NCBI GenBank assembly: GCA_019637095.1
Contig: JAHBWG010000074.1
Location: 1-48,208 of the forward strand
DNA: 48,208 bases
Direction: 5' to 3'
DNA from: Sandaracinaceae bacterium
Lineage (GTDB): Bacteria > Myxococcota_A > Polyangia > Polyangiales > Sandaracinaceae
The notes under the pieces are model-generated. The model worked only from the letters and a program-made list of their open reading frames with translations, had not been told where the DNA came from and ran no database searches. The first letter of the stretch is position 1; the number at the start of each line of letters is the position of its first letter. Shown piece by piece: positions 17,206 through 29,751 of the stretch. The translations under genes were made by a program, and so were the position numbers.

Positions 17206-19119
17206 TCACACGTCGAGCTCTTCGGCCTCCGCGCGCGGCGCGTGCTCCATGATGAACGTGAAGCGCGGCGCAGGGTCCTTGCCCATCAGCGCGTCGAGCG
17301 TCTGATCGGTCGCGAGCGGATCGTCGACGATCACCCGCAGCGCGCGGCGGCGCTTCGGATCCATCGTCGTCTCCTTCAGCTCGTCGGGGTTCATCTCGCC
17401 GAGCCCCTTGAACCGAGAGATCTTGGGCTTCACGTTGCCTGGCAGCTCCGCGAGGATGCGGTCGCGGTCGTCGTCGTCGAGCGCCCAGTGCGTGTCCTTG
17501 CCCGCGTCGATGCGATAGAGCGGCGGCTGCGCGAGGAAGACGTGCCCCTCGCGCACGAGGTCCGGGAGCATCCGATAGAAGAACGTGAGCAGCAGCGTCG
17601 CGATGTGGTGCCCGTCCGTGTCGGCGTCCATCAAGAGGAAGACGCGCCCGTAACGCAGCTTGCTCCTGTCGAAGCTCTTGCCCATCCCGCAGCCGAGCGC
17701 GGAGACGATGTTGGAGAGCTCCTTGTTCGACAGCACCTGGCTCGCGCTCGCGCGCTCCGCGTTCAGCACCTTGCCGCGGAGCGCCAAGATGGCTTGCGTC
17801 CTGCGGTCGCGGCCGCGCTTGGCCGTCCCGGCGCCCGAGTCGCCCTCGACGAGGAACAGCTCGCTGTCCTCCGGGCTCGTGCTCGAGCAGTCGGCGAGCT
17901 TGCCGGGGAGGTTCAGGCGGTGGCTCACCGCCGTCTTGCGGCTCACCTGCGCGATGGCGGCGCGGCTCGCCTCGCGCGCGCGCGCGGCCGTCACCACGCG
18001 CGCCACGATCGCCTCGGCCACCGACGAGTTCTCCAGCATCCAGTGCTCGAGCGCGTTGCGGATCGCCGTCTCCACCGGCGAGGCGACCTCGGGGTTGTTC
18101 AGGCGGTCCTTGGTCTGGCCCTGGAACTGCGGGTCGCTCACGTAGACGCTGAGCAGCGCGACGACGCCCTCGCGGATGTCCTCGGCCGAGATCGTCACGC
18201 CCTTGATCGTGATGTTCTTGGCCGCCATGAAGCCGCGCACCGCGCGGTTGAGCGCGGACTTCAGCCCCGCCTCGTGCGTGCCGCCCGACGGCGTCGGGAT
18301 GCCGTTCGCGAACGTGACGAGCCGCTCCTCGGGCGCCTCCGTCCACGTCAGCGCGAGCTCGATGCGCGGCAGGTCGGGCTTGTCGAGGGTGAACGGCGCC
18401 GGCGGGATCGCGCGCTTGCCGCGCTCGGTGACGAGCTTCTCGAGGTACTCGGCGAGCCCGCCCGGGTGGTGGAGCTCCTCGCGCACGTTCGCGGTGGGAT
18501 CCTTGAAGATCACCCGCAGCCCGCGGTGCAGGTAGCTCTTGGCCTCGAGCCGCTCCCGCACGACGTCCGGGTCGAACGCGATCTGCGCGCCGAAGATCTG
18601 CGGGTCCGGCCGGAAGTGGATCTTCGTGCCGCGCTTGCCGCGCGTCTCGCCGACGCGCTCGATCTTCTTCTTGGGCTTGCCGCGCGAGTAGCTCTGCGTC
18701 CAGTGCTCGTTGTCGCGGTAGACGTCGGCGCGCATCGACTCGCTGAGCGCGTTGACGACCGAGCTGCCGACGCCGTGCAGGCCGCCGGACACCTCGTAGT
18801 TGCCCTGGCCGAACTTCCCGCCCGCGTGCAGCGTCGTCAGGATCAGCTCGAGCGCGGGGCGCTTGTACTTCTTCATCATGCCGACGGGGATCCCGCGGCC
18901 GTTGTCGATCACCGTCGCGCCCTTGCGGTCGGCGTCGAGCTCGACCTCGATGGTCGTCGCGTGCCCGTTGATCGCCTCGTCGACGGAGTTGTCGACGATC
19001 TCCCAGAGCAGGTGGTGGTAGCCGCGCTTGGCGGTGTCCCCGATGTACATCGCGGGGCGCTGCCGGACCGGCTCGAGCCCCTCGAGGACGGTGATGTCGT
19101 CGGTGTCGTAGCTGCTCAT
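17206..19119 (-). CDS. parE: DNA topoisomerase IV subunit B (ParE)
   Basis: The ATPase subunit of a type IIA topoisomerase. 637 residues, the ParE size without the long insert of E. coli GyrB. GHKL ATPase motifs: [24 protein letters not shown] and [15 protein letters not shown]. The TOPRIM domain has [19 protein letters not shown] and [13 protein letters not shown]. The C-terminal motif [19 protein letters not shown] is standard. It follows parC after 7 bp, so parC-parE is an operon. It might be called GyrB by some classifiers; the paired ParC-like subunit lacks an internal GyrA box, which favours topoisomerase IV. Confidence 0.9.
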   Translation of the reverse strand: MSSYDTDDITVLEGLEPVRQRPAMYIGDTAKRGYHHLLWEIVDNSVDEAINGHATTIEVELDADRKGATVIDNGRGIPVGMMKKYKRPALELILTTLHAGGKFGQGNYEVSGGLHGVGSSVVNALSESMRADVYRDNEHWTQSYSRGKPKKKIERVGETRGKRGTKIHFRPDPQIFGAQIAFDPDVVRERLEAKSYLHRGLRVIFKDPTANVREELHHPGGLAEYLEKLVTERGKRAIPPAPFTLDKPDLPRIELALTWTEAPEERLVTFANGIPTPSGGTHEAGLKSALNRAVRGFMAAKNITIKGVTISAEDIREGVVALLSVYVSDPQFQGQTKDRLNNPEVASPVETAIRNALEHWMLENSSVAEAIVARVVTAARAREASRAAIAQVSRKTAVSHRLNLPGKLADCSSTSPEDSELFLVEGDSGAGTAKRGRDRRTQAILALRGKVLNAERASASQVLSNKELSNIVSALGCGMGKSFDRSKLRYGRVFLLMDADTDGHHIATLLLTFFYRMLPDLVREGHVFLAQPPLYRIDAGKDTHWALDDDDRDRILAELPGNVKPKISRFKGLGEMNPDELKETTMDPKRRRALRVIVDDPLATDQTLDALMGKDPAPRFTFIMEHAPRAEAEELDV

Positions 19120-19126
19120 CCTGCCC

Positions 19127-21436
19127 TCACTCCCCGAGCTCCGGCAGCTCCGGCAGCACGGGCAGCGCGCGCGCGAGCCGGCCCCGCTTGAAGAGCGGCT
19201 GCCCCTTGCCGCCGCGCGTCGTGACGCCGCGGCGGATCGTGATCTCGAAGGTCGCGGAGCTGCCCTCCTTCTCGACCACGAGCGTCGTCGACATGTCGCG
19301 CAGCGCGCGCGCCGCGAGCACGCGATCGCCCGCGCCGAGCTTGATGAGCTTCACGCCCTTGCCCGCGCCGCCGAGGATCGGGATCTCCTCGCCCTCGGTC
19401 AGCAAGACGTGCCCCTTCTCGGTCACCGCCGCGACCTTCTCCTGCCCGTCCGAGAGGTCGACGAGGATCACCTCGTCGTCGGCGCCGACGCGCATGTAGC
19501 GCCGGCCGCTGCGCGTCGACGGTTCGCGGTGCGCGCGCAGCGAGAAGCGCGACGTCATACCGCCGCGCGTGACCGCGACGGCCCACGGCGGCTCGGGCGT
19601 CTCTGCGCCCTCGGTCGCCTCGGGCACGTCGCACAGGCGCGGGTCGAAGCCGATCATGCGCACGATGCGCTCGCCGTCGGCGAGCTTGAACGTCGAGTGC
19701 ACGGGGTTGCCGTAGCCGGTCGAGGCCGGCACGTCGACGATGCGCGCGACGTAGCAGGAGCCGAGGTTCGAGAAGAGCGCGACCGACGCCCGCGTCGAGC
19801 CGGCGGTGACGTCGAGCACCGCGTCGCCCTCGCGCACGCGCGTCGCCGACAGGTCCGTCACGCGACCCTGCCGTTTGATCCAGCCCTGCTGCGTGAGGAT
19901 GACGATCTGGTCCTCGTCGACGATGAACGCCTCGGCGTCGTACTCGGGCTCCTTCGTGGTGCCGCTGATCTTCGTGCGTCGCCGATCGCCGTAGTCGCGG
20001 TCGAGCTCGAGGAGCTCCGCGCGGATGAGCTTCCAGCGGGCGGCGCGGCTCTCGAGCAGCGCCTCGATGCGCTCGGCCTCGGCCTGCTTCTGCGCGAGCT
20101 CCTCCCGCAGCAGCAGGATCTCCAGCTTCGCGAGGCGGTAGAGCTTGAGCTCGAGGATCGCGTCGGCCTGCACGTCGGTCAGCTCGAAGCGCTTCTCGAG
20201 CTTGTCGGCCGCGTCCGCCTTGCCCTCCGAGCGCCGGATGATCCGGATGGCCTCGTCGAGCGCGTCGAAGATCTTGATGAGGCCCTCGAGCACGTGGATG
20301 CGCTCGCGCAGCTTCTCGAGCTCGTGCTCGAGCCGCTTGGTCACGACCTCCATGCGGAAGTCGAGGAACACGCGCAAGAGATCGCGCAGCGACACGCGCG
20401 CCGGCGCCGCGACGTCGTCCTGCCCCGTCGGGATCAAGCACGTCAGGTTGACGGCGACGCTCGAGGAGAGGGGCGTGTGCTTGTAGAGGTACGCCATGAT
20501 CAGCTCGGGATCGGCGTCGCGCTTGTGCTCGAGCACGATGCGCGTGTCCTCCGTCGACTCGTCGCGCACGTCGAGCAGCGCGGGGAGCTTCTTCTGGATG
20601 ATCACCTCGGCGATCTTCTCGACCACCGTGCCGAGCACCGTGCCGTAGGGGATCGACTTGATCACGATGCGCGGGTTGGCGCGCGGCGACTTGGGCTCCT
20701 CGCGGACCCACTCGCCGCGGAGCTTGAGCGAGCCGTGGCCCGTCTCGTAGACCTCGGTGAGCTCGCGCTTGGTCGTCACGAGCTGGCCGCCGGTCGGGAA
20801 GTCCGGACCGCGCAGGTGCGTGAGCAGCTTGGCGGTGGTGATCTCCGGCTCGTCGAGCATCGCGACCGCCGCCTGGATCACCTCGCCGAAGTTGTGCGGC
20901 GGGATCGACGTCGCCATGCCGACCGCGATGCCCTGGCAGCCGTTGACGAGCAGGTTCGGGAAGCGCGCCGGCAGGACCACCGGCTCGAACGTCTGGCCGT
21001 CGTAGTTCGGCCGGAACGGGACCGTGCGCTGGCCGAGCTCGCCGAGCACCTCGGTCGCGAGCGGGGCGAGCTTGCACTCCGTGTAGCGCATCGCGGCGGG
21101 CGGGTCCCCGTCGAGCGAGCCGAAGTTGCCGCGCCCGTCGACGAGCGGGGCGCGCAGCGTGAAGCCCTGCGCCATGCGCACGAGCGCGTCGTAGATCGCC
21201 TGGTCGCCGTGCGGGTGGTACTTGCCCATCACCTCGCCGACGACGCGCGCGCACTTCACGTAGCGGCCGTCGGGCTTGAGGTGCATGTCCTTGTGCATCG
21301 TGTAGAGGATGCGGCGTTGCACCGGCTTGAGGCCGTCGCGCGCGTCGGGCAGCGCGCGGCTCGTGATCACGCTGAGCGCGTAGCTCAGGTAACGTTTGCG
21401 AGTCTCCTCCGCGAGGGAGGCGTCCACGAAGCTCAT
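19127..21436 (-). CDS. parC: DNA topoisomerase IV subunit A (ParC)
   Basis: The breakage-reunion subunit of topoisomerase IV, about 769 residues from the ATG at 21436. A TTG start at 21499 would add 21 residues; it has an AGAGG sequence upstream and cannot be excluded. The catalytic tyrosine is Tyr118 in AMRYTE. The quinolone-determining region reads [10 protein letters not shown], with Gln79 where Ser is usual and Asp83 retained. A coiled coil and GyrA-like core run to about residue 490, then a degenerate beta-pinwheel. No QRRGGKG box occurs in the first blade, but TTRGGKG lies close to the C terminus. Confidence 0.9.
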   Translation of the reverse strand: MSFVDASLAEETRKRYLSYALSVITSRALPDARDGLKPVQRRILYTMHKDMHLKPDGRYVKCARVVGEVMGKYHPHGDQAIYDALVRMAQGFTLRAPLVDGRGNFGSLDGDPPAAMRYTECKLAPLATEVLGELGQRTVPFRPNYDGQTFEPVVLPARFPNLLVNGCQGIAVGMATSIPPHNFGEVIQAAVAMLDEPEITTAKLLTHLRGPDFPTGGQLVTTKRELTEVYETGHGSLKLRGEWVREEPKSPRANPRIVIKSIPYGTVLGTVVEKIAEVIIQKKLPALLDVRDESTEDTRIVLEHKRDADPELIMAYLYKHTPLSSSVAVNLTCLIPTGQDDVAAPARVSLRDLLRVFLDFRMEVVTKRLEHELEKLRERIHVLEGLIKIFDALDEAIRIIRRSEGKADAADKLEKRFELTDVQADAILELKLYRLAKLEILLLREELAQKQAEAERIEALLESRAARWKLIRAELLELDRDYGDRRRTKISGTTKEPEYDAEAFIVDEDQIVILTQQGWIKRQGRVTDLSATRVREGDAVLDVTAGSTRASVALFSNLGSCYVARIVDVPASTGYGNPVHSTFKLADGERIVRMIGFDPRLCDVPEATEGAETPEPPWAVAVTRGGMTSRFSLRAHREPSTRSGRRYMRVGADDEVILVDLSDGQEKVAAVTEKGHVLLTEGEEIPILGGAGKGVKLIKLGAGDRVLAARALRDMSTTLVVEKEGSSATFEITIRRGVTTRGGKGQPLFKRGRLARALPVLPELPELGE

Positions 21437-21580
21437 GGCGGGGGGTCCTCCGGGCCGAGGGACGAAGAGCTCGAGCTGCGTGTCGCGGCGCCTGCTCAAC
21501 GAGAACCTCTTTCGACACGCGCGGGGCGGAACACTGGATCGGCGTTCAGCCTCGCGCGGAGCGAGGAGTAGCAGAAACCG

Positions 21581-22708
21581 CTACGCGTCGGTACCGTCGG
21601 CGCGCGCTTCGAGCAGCCCGAGCAGGCGCCGGGCCCGCGCGTTGGACGCGTCGAGGACGAGGATCTGCTCGAGCGCTTGGCGCATTCCCTCGACGTTTCT
21701 GCGCTCGAACAGCCCTCGCGCGAGGGCGAACAGCGCGTCGAGGGCGGCGTCCCGCACCCCGTGCTCGAGGTAGAGCTCGGCGATCCGTCGGAGCAGGAGG
21801 AGGTCCTCCGGGTAGGCGCGGCGGAGGGCGTCGAGCCGATCGCGGACCTGCCCTGCGTGCCCGTAGCGCAGCAGCACGGCCATGTCGGAGAGCAGGTGGT
21901 CGAGCTCGCGGGTGGGGATCTGTCCGTCCTCGCCCGTCTCGCCCGAAGGCGGGCCGTCCTGCTTCTGGTGCACCGACTCGACGTCAGGGACCAGCCGCCG
22001 CGCCTCGAGCTGCTGCGTGTGGCGGCCGCGGGGGGCGACCACGCTCTGCCAGCTCGGCGAGGCGCGATCCTCGAGCGGGAGCTCGCCGGACTCCGGCGGC
22101 CGCTCCATCGCCGGCGCCGGGCCCGTGATCGTGTCCTCGCTGATCGGCGAGGTGTCCGTCGGCGGCGTCGCGGGCTCGAGCGACGGCTTCACCTTGGTCA
22201 ACAGCAAGATCCGTTGCCCCGAGTCCGTCGTCAGCGCGGCGGCGCGCGGGACGGTCATCCACTCGTCCTCGACCGAGTCGACGTCGTCGTCGATCGCGGG
22301 CTGCTCGGAGCTCGCGAACGCGCGCTGCATCGCGAGCGGCATCGGCGCGTCCGGCTTGGTGCCCTCGTGATCCGGCACCGGCGGCTCGTCGTCGCGCAGC
22401 GCGAGCGGCGGCGGCTCGGCGTCGGGCGCGACCACGGTGACCTGGTGGTCCCACGCGGGTGGGCCGCCGCGGCGCGTGCGCGCCTGGACCTCCTCGCGCG
22501 ACATGCACCCGGTGATCGCGTCCTCGTCCGGGGTCGCGACCTCGACGCTGGCGTTGGCGTTCTTCACGAAGCGATCGAAGATCGCCTCCGGCTCGAAGAC
22601 CGCACGGAACCGGTCCGTCTTGCTCCCGCTCCCCACGCCGGAGGCCCATGCTGGCAGACTGGAACCTTCCACGCAAGCTGACCGCGGCGCCGTCAGGGGC
22701 GTTGCCAC
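21581..22708 (-). CDS. TPR-containing protein with long acidic linker
   Basis: A protein of up to 375 residues, not recognised as a named family. No signal peptide is visible. Residues 1-250 are low-complexity, rich in Asp, Glu and Pro. The last 110 residues are helical and resemble two or three tetratricopeptide repeats (LLSDMAVLLRYGHAGQV, then LRRIAELYLEHGVRDAAL, and ALEQILVLDASNARARRLL). The start is uncertain: the first GTG at 22708 has no clear ribosome-binding site, and later in-frame GTGs lack one too. It is divergent from the TPR/membrane protein gene at 22747. A protein-interaction role is inferred. Confidence 0.6.
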   Translation of the reverse strand: MATPLTAPRSACVEGSSLPAWASGVGSGSKTDRFRAVFEPEAIFDRFVKNANASVEVATPDEDAITGCMSREEVQARTRRGGPPAWDHQVTVVAPDAEPPPLALRDDEPPVPDHEGTKPDAPMPLAMQRAFASSEQPAIDDDVDSVEDEWMTVPRAAALTTDSGQRILLLTKVKPSLEPATPPTDTSPISEDTITGPAPAMERPPESGELPLEDRASPSWQSVVAPRGRHTQQLEARRLVPDVESVHQKQDGPPSGETGEDGQIPTRELDHLLSDMAVLLRYGHAGQVRDRLDALRRAYPEDLLLLRRIAELYLEHGVRDAALDALFALARGLFERRNVEGMRQALEQILVLDASNARARRLLGLLEARADGTDA

Positions 22709-22731
22709 GCGCGGGCTCGGTCGGGTCTAAT
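22702..22731 (+). promoter_or_regulatory. Candidate sigma-70-type promoter
   Basis: TTGCCA at 22702-22707 and TCTAAT at 22726-22731 differ by one base each from the -35 and -10 consensus and are 18 bp apart. They stand upstream of the ATG at 22747, giving a very short leader. In DNA this G+C-rich the match stands out. It overlaps the uncertain 5' end of the divergent TPR gene. Confidence 0.45.
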
Positions 22732-22746
22732 GTCGCGACGAACCCC

Positions 22747-23559
22747 ATGCGAGCTCGAACCCACGCTGGCTCCATCGGTCTCGCGACGGGTCTCGCGATC
22801 GCGCTCGGTGTCGGGCTCGCCGCGGGGGCGGGCGCCGCGCAAGACGCGCCATCCGCCGCCGAGGAGGGGACGCAGGCGCGCGCGCGCGTGCACTTCCAAG
22901 CAGGGGCCTCGTACTACGAGGCGGGCGCCTACGACGACGCCCTGCGGGAGTGGACGCGCGCGTACGAGCTGAGCCCGCGCCCCGAGCTGCTCTACAACCT
23001 CTCGCTCGCGTACCAAGGGCTGAACCGCCTCTCGGAGGCGCGCGACCACCTGCGCCGCTTCCTCGACGAGGTGAGCGACATCCCGAACCGCGCCAACCTC
23101 GAGCTGCGCGTGGAGAACCTCGAGCGCCGGATCGCCGCGCAGGCCGAGGCCATGGCGCCGCCCGACGACGAGCCGGACCCGGGGCCCGCGGTCGCGCTCG
23201 AGCCGCCCCGCGCGAGCCCGCCGCCGGCGGCGTCGAGCGGCGGTGGGGGCGCGCACCCGGCCGCGATCGCCGGCTTCGTGGTCGCCGGTGTCGGGGTCGC
23301 GACGTACGCGATCTTCGGCGGGCTCACGCTCGCCGAGGACGCCCGGCTCCAGACCGACTGCGCCACCCCGTGCGGCCCGGGCGCCGCGGACACCCTGCGG
23401 GCGTTCGCGCTCACCTCGGACATCGGGCTCGGCGTCGCGCTCGCCGGGGCGATCGTGGGCGTGGTGTTCCTGTTCGTCGACGCCGGCGGCGAGGCGGTCG
23501 CCGCCGCCCCGTGGCTCGATCGCGACGGCGGCGGCGTCGTCGCGCGGGGGACCTTCTGA
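22747..23559 (+). CDS. Exported TPR protein with C-terminal membrane segments
   Basis: A 270-residue protein. Signal peptide (residues 1-34, ending GAGAAQ), then about 90 residues of tetratricopeptide repeats (FQAGASYYEAGAYDDALREWTRAYELSP, continuing LLYNLSLAYQGLNRLSEARDHL), a Pro/Ala linker, and two hydrophobic segments (AAIAGFVVAGVGVATYAIF and GLGVALAGAIVGVVFLFV), ending VVARGTF. It overlaps the downstream lipoprotein start by one base (TGATG). The same architecture recurs at 37907-38716, including a terminal GTF, and a related one at 45418-46389. It is probably an envelope protein partnering the lipoprotein. Confidence 0.75.
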   Translation: MRARTHAGSIGLATGLAIALGVGLAAGAGAAQDAPSAAEEGTQARARVHFQAGASYYEAGAYDDALREWTRAYELSPRPELLYNLSLAYQGLNRLSEARDHLRRFLDEVSDIPNRANLELRVENLERRIAAQAEAMAPPDDEPDPGPAVALEPPRASPPPAASSGGGGAHPAAIAGFVVAGVGVATYAIFGGLTLAEDARLQTDCATPCGPGAADTLRAFALTSDIGLGVALAGAIVGVVFLFVDAGGEAVAAAPWLDRDGGGVVARGTF

Positions 23560-25295
23560 TGCGCCGCGCGCTGTGGATCGTGTGGGCGCTCGGCGCGGGG
23601 GGCTGCTCGCTGCTGTTCGACGGCGGCGTCTACGAGGGCCGGCCGGACGCAGGCGCGAGCGACGCCGCGAGCGACGCCGCGGGCGAGGCCGACGCCGCGA
23701 CGCGGCCGTGCCGCCCGGGCGAGGACGCGTGCTGTAGCGCCTTCGACTGCCTCACGGGCAGCGCCGACCTCCCGTTCTGCGCGTACCACCCCGCGGACGA
23801 CGTCTATCGTTGCGCGGCGACGTGCGGCGACGACCGCGACTGCACCGGCCACCCGTTCGGCGAGGTGTGCGTGTCGGTCGGGCCCGCGCGGACCTGCGGA
23901 TGCACGTCGGAGGCGCACTGCAACGATCCGGTCTTCCCCTACTGTGGCCAGCCCGCGCTGCCGGACTGCGTGGAGTGCCGGACGACGAGCGACTGCGCGA
24001 GCGGCGAGCTCTGCGACCTCGGCCTCTGCGAGCCGTGCGCCGACGGCGACGGCGACGGGTTCCTGCCCGAGGGCTGCCCGAGCGCGATGCCGCCGGACTG
24101 CGACGATCGCGATCGAGACGTCTACCCCGGCGCGCCGCCGCGCTGCGGGACGGGCGGGTACGAGGACTGCGACGGCCGCTGGCGCGATCTCGAGGGGGCG
24201 CTCGGCGCCGGCGAGGCGGGGATCGCGTGGACCGGGCTGACGCCCACGGCGCTCGGGACCGTCGATCACCTCGGCCTCGCCGTGCTCGACCGCGACCAGG
24301 TCCTCGTCGCGGCGCTCGTCGAGGGCGCCCCGCGGATCATGCGCTCGCGGCGGACCGCGACCGCGCTCGAGATGCTGCCGTTCGATCCGCAGTGCGAGGG
24401 CGCGGCGCTCATGTTCGCGAGCGCGGTCGCGCTCTTCAACGACCGGGGTCGGCCGCGCGTCGCGGTCGGCGGCGGGCGCGCGGACGCAACGCCGGTCGTC
24501 GCGACCGCCGAGCTCGCGATGGACGGACGGTGGGTCCACGGGCGCTGCGAAGTGATCGGGACCTCCGTGCGGCGCGTCGCGCAGGGGCGCGACGGGCTCA
24601 CGGTCGCGATCGCCGACACGGGGACCGGGCAGGAGCTCGTCCACTTCGCCGGCGCGGCCGGCGTCGGCCGGCTCGCGTTCGACATCGAGGGGCCGCCGTG
24701 GCTCGGCGCGAGCGCCGACCTGATCGTCGTCGCCTCGCAGATGGGCCCGCTGTTCCGGGGCGTCGACCTGTCCGACCTCGTGACCCACGCGTCGCTGGCC
24801 GACCCTCCGGCGGGTCGGCCCGCCTTCGTCGGCGAGCCGATGACGGGGCGCTGGGCCTACGTCGCGCCCCGCCGGACGGCGACCGCCGTGCTGCGCGGCA
24901 CGTGCAGCAGCACGACCGCGATGTGCATGCTCGACTCGTCGGAGACCCCGTCGGGCTGGGTCGGCGTCGGCGGCGCGGTGCCGCCCGCGCTCGACGCCGC
25001 GCTCTTCGACATGACGCGCTTCCTCGTCTCGTCGCTCGAGCCGACGGCCGGGGTCGGCGAGGGCGCGACGGTGAGGCTCTGGACGGCGCAGTGGTCGGGC
25101 ACCTCGCCGGCGCCGCAGCGCACGACGATCGTGCGCGCGGCCGATGTGGCCGCCACCGACCTGACCGCGCACGCCCTCGGCTCGTGGCGCTCGGCGCCCA
25201 CGGCCGACCCGGTGATCGCGTTCGCCTTCGTCACGCGCGAGGCCGCGGGCACGCGCATCGGCGTGCGCGTCCTCGACGTGTGCGCCACGCGCTGA
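23559..25295 (+). CDS. Cys-rich lipoprotein with MopE-like motif
   Basis: A 578-residue lipoprotein. The signal sequence ends in the lipobox GAGGCS. An Asp/Ala linker is followed by a Cys-rich region (about residues 48-160) with repeated CxxDxDC-like spacings. Then comes DGDGDGF and later DCDDRDRDVYPGA, the putative metal-binding motif of MopE-type proteins. The C-terminal 370 residues are beta-rich, with recurring short Gly/Ala/Val strands that could form a propeller. It is translationally coupled to the upstream TPR membrane protein. Surface or outer-membrane location is predicted. Ligand and function are unknown. Confidence 0.75.
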   Translation: MRRALWIVWALGAGGCSLLFDGGVYEGRPDAGASDAASDAAGEADAATRPCRPGEDACCSAFDCLTGSADLPFCAYHPADDVYRCAATCGDDRDCTGHPFGEVCVSVGPARTCGCTSEAHCNDPVFPYCGQPALPDCVECRTTSDCASGELCDLGLCEPCADGDGDGFLPEGCPSAMPPDCDDRDRDVYPGAPPRCGTGGYEDCDGRWRDLEGALGAGEAGIAWTGLTPTALGTVDHLGLAVLDRDQVLVAALVEGAPRIMRSRRTATALEMLPFDPQCEGAALMFASAVALFNDRGRPRVAVGGGRADATPVVATAELAMDGRWVHGRCEVIGTSVRRVAQGRDGLTVAIADTGTGQELVHFAGAAGVGRLAFDIEGPPWLGASADLIVVASQMGPLFRGVDLSDLVTHASLADPPAGRPAFVGEPMTGRWAYVAPRRTATAVLRGTCSSTTAMCMLDSSETPSGWVGVGGAVPPALDAALFDMTRFLVSSLEPTAGVGEGATVRLWTAQWSGTSPAPQRTTIVRAADVAATDLTAHALGSWRSAPTADPVIAFAFVTREAAGTRIGVRVLDVCATR

Positions 25296-25340
25296 GCTTG
25301 CGGCGGGGTTGTTCCCTCCCGCGGCTCCGGTGCGGCGACG

Positions 25341-27995
<2,655 letters not shown>

Positions 27996-28015
27996 GGAGC
28001 GGACGTGCTAGCTCA

Positions 28016-29710
28016 CTACGGGCCGCCTTGCACGGTGCCGATCGCGGGGCGGAGCTGCGCGGGGATCGTCCGGTTCTGATCGGCGACGAGCTCGATGCGC
28101 CGGCCCTCGTAGCCCTCGGCCTGGATCTCGATCACGTGGGAGGTGCCGCGGCGCAGCCGGAGCGGCGAGCTCGCGGGCAGGCCGTCGAGGAGCATGCGCG
28201 CGCCGGGTGGCACACCGACGACGCGGATGCTCACCCAGCGCGGCTCGTCGGCGTCCGGCTCGGGCGCGGGATCGGGGTCCACGAGCGCCCCGGGGTCGAC
28301 GGCGGGCGGCGCGCTCGGCTCGACGAGGGAGCGCACGAGCAACACGACGGCGACGAAGGCGCCGAGCGCGATCGCGGCGAAGATGGCGTAGCGGAACCAC
28401 GCGGGCCGCGACGGCTCGACGGGCGCGGCGGTGGCGCGCTCGTACGCGCCGGAGAGCGTCGCGACGCGCGGCGGGACGAGGGAGGGAGCGGCGGCGGTCG
28501 ACTCCGCCGGGAGCGGCGCCGGCGGCACCGACGGCGCGCGGTAGGACCCGCTCGACGAGGACGTGCCCACCGCGGGGATGCTGCCGCTCGAGCTCGTGCG
28601 CTGGCGGCCCGGGATCGAGGCGCGCAGCGCGTCCTCGTCGAGCTCGAGGGCCTCGACGGGCATGCGCGCCGCCTTGGGCACCTCGACCTCGACGCTGCGC
28701 GGCGGAGGCGGGGGCGCGCCGCTCTGGCTGTTGAGGAGCTCGTCGCTGATCTCCCAGCTCAGCTCACCCGCGTTGGGCGCGGGCAGCGTGGACGGCCGCG
28801 CGTGTCCGGGCGACGACGCGCTCGCGGGCGGCGAAGGCGTGAGCGGAACGTACGGAGGCTCCTCGCCCGCGGCCGCGCGCTCGAGCCAGTCGAGCATCTC
28901 GCGCGCCGAGCCGATCCGCCGCTCGCGATCCTTCTCCATCGCCCAGAGGATCACGCGCTCGACGCCGGCGCCGATGGTGGCGCCGCGCGCGCGCGGCGAC
29001 TGCGGGACCTCGTCGAGGATGCGGCGCAGCAGCTTGTTGTAGTTCGGCGCGTCGTACGGCACGTCGCCCACCGCGCACTCGTAGAGCACCACGCCGGCCG
29101 CGTAGAGATCCGCGCGGTGATCGATCTCCGTCTCGCCCATCGCCTGCTCGGGCGACATGTAGTGCGGCGTCCCGAGCACCGAGCCGGTCATCGTGAGCTT
29201 CTGCGTGTCCTCCTCGACCATGTGCGAGATGCCGAAGTCGAGGATCTTCACGATCTCGCCGCGGCGGCCCGCGGGCACGACGTGGACGTTCTCCGGCTTG
29301 AGGTCGCGGTGGACGACGCCTTGCGCGTGCGCCGCCTCGAGCGCCTCGAGGAGCATCGCGCCGAGCCGCACGAGCTCCTCCTGGTCGAGGCGCCCGCGCC
29401 GCTCGATGCGCCGCGCGAGGGTCTCCCCCTCGAGGAGCTCCATCACGATGAACGGGAGCCCCTGATCCATCTCGTCGATGTCGAGCACCTCGACGATGCC
29501 CGGGTGGGCGACGACGCTCGCGGCGCGCGCCTCGCGCAGGAACCGCCGCGTCACGTGGCGATTGCCGAGGTAGGACTCGTCGAGGACCTTGATCGCGACG
29601 ACGCGCCCGGTCAGCACGTGGCGCGCCTTCCACACCGCCGCCATGCCGCCCTGCCCGAGGAGCGAGTCGATGGCGTACTTGCCGAGGAGCGTCTGGCCGC
29701 TGAGGTCCAC
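28016..29710 (-). CDS. Ser/Thr protein kinase with membrane segment and PEGA domain
   Basis: A 564-residue Hanks-type kinase with all catalytic elements: Gly-loop GQGGMAAVW, VAIK with Lys41, catalytic loop HRDLKPEN (134-141), DFG (158-160) and the activation segment with TPHYMSPEQ. A Pro/Ser-rich juxtamembrane region (about residues 280-445) precedes one membrane helix (FRYAIFAAIALGAFVAVVLLV). A periplasmic PEGA domain at the C terminus contains VPPGARMLLDG and IEIQAEGYEGRRIEL. The start is GTG. It is the last member of a three-gene cassette with a pseudokinase fusion and a degenerate GGDEF protein, and lies just upstream of leuS. Confidence 0.93.
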   Translation of the reverse strand: MDLSGQTLLGKYAIDSLLGQGGMAAVWKARHVLTGRVVAIKVLDESYLGNRHVTRRFLREARAASVVAHPGIVEVLDIDEMDQGLPFIVMELLEGETLARRIERRGRLDQEELVRLGAMLLEALEAAHAQGVVHRDLKPENVHVVPAGRRGEIVKILDFGISHMVEEDTQKLTMTGSVLGTPHYMSPEQAMGETEIDHRADLYAAGVVLYECAVGDVPYDAPNYNKLLRRILDEVPQSPRARGATIGAGVERVILWAMEKDRERRIGSAREMLDWLERAAAGEEPPYVPLTPSPPASASSPGHARPSTLPAPNAGELSWEISDELLNSQSGAPPPPPRSVEVEVPKAARMPVEALELDEDALRASIPGRQRTSSSGSIPAVGTSSSSGSYRAPSVPPAPLPAESTAAAPSLVPPRVATLSGAYERATAAPVEPSRPAWFRYAIFAAIALGAFVAVVLLVRSLVEPSAPPAVDPGALVDPDPAPEPDADEPRWVSIRVVGVPPGARMLLDGLPASSPLRLRRGTSHVIEIQAEGYEGRRIELVADQNRTIPAQLRPAIGTVQGGP

Positions 29711-29751
29711 GCCGGCTCGATCTTATTCGATCCGGCGTCGGGGAGCGCCCC

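Noticed and set aside
21437-21499. Definite TTG start for parC
   Set aside because: It has some ribosome-binding sequence but adds residues with no counterpart in typical ParC starts. The ATG at 21436 is used, and the TTG is left as an alternative.
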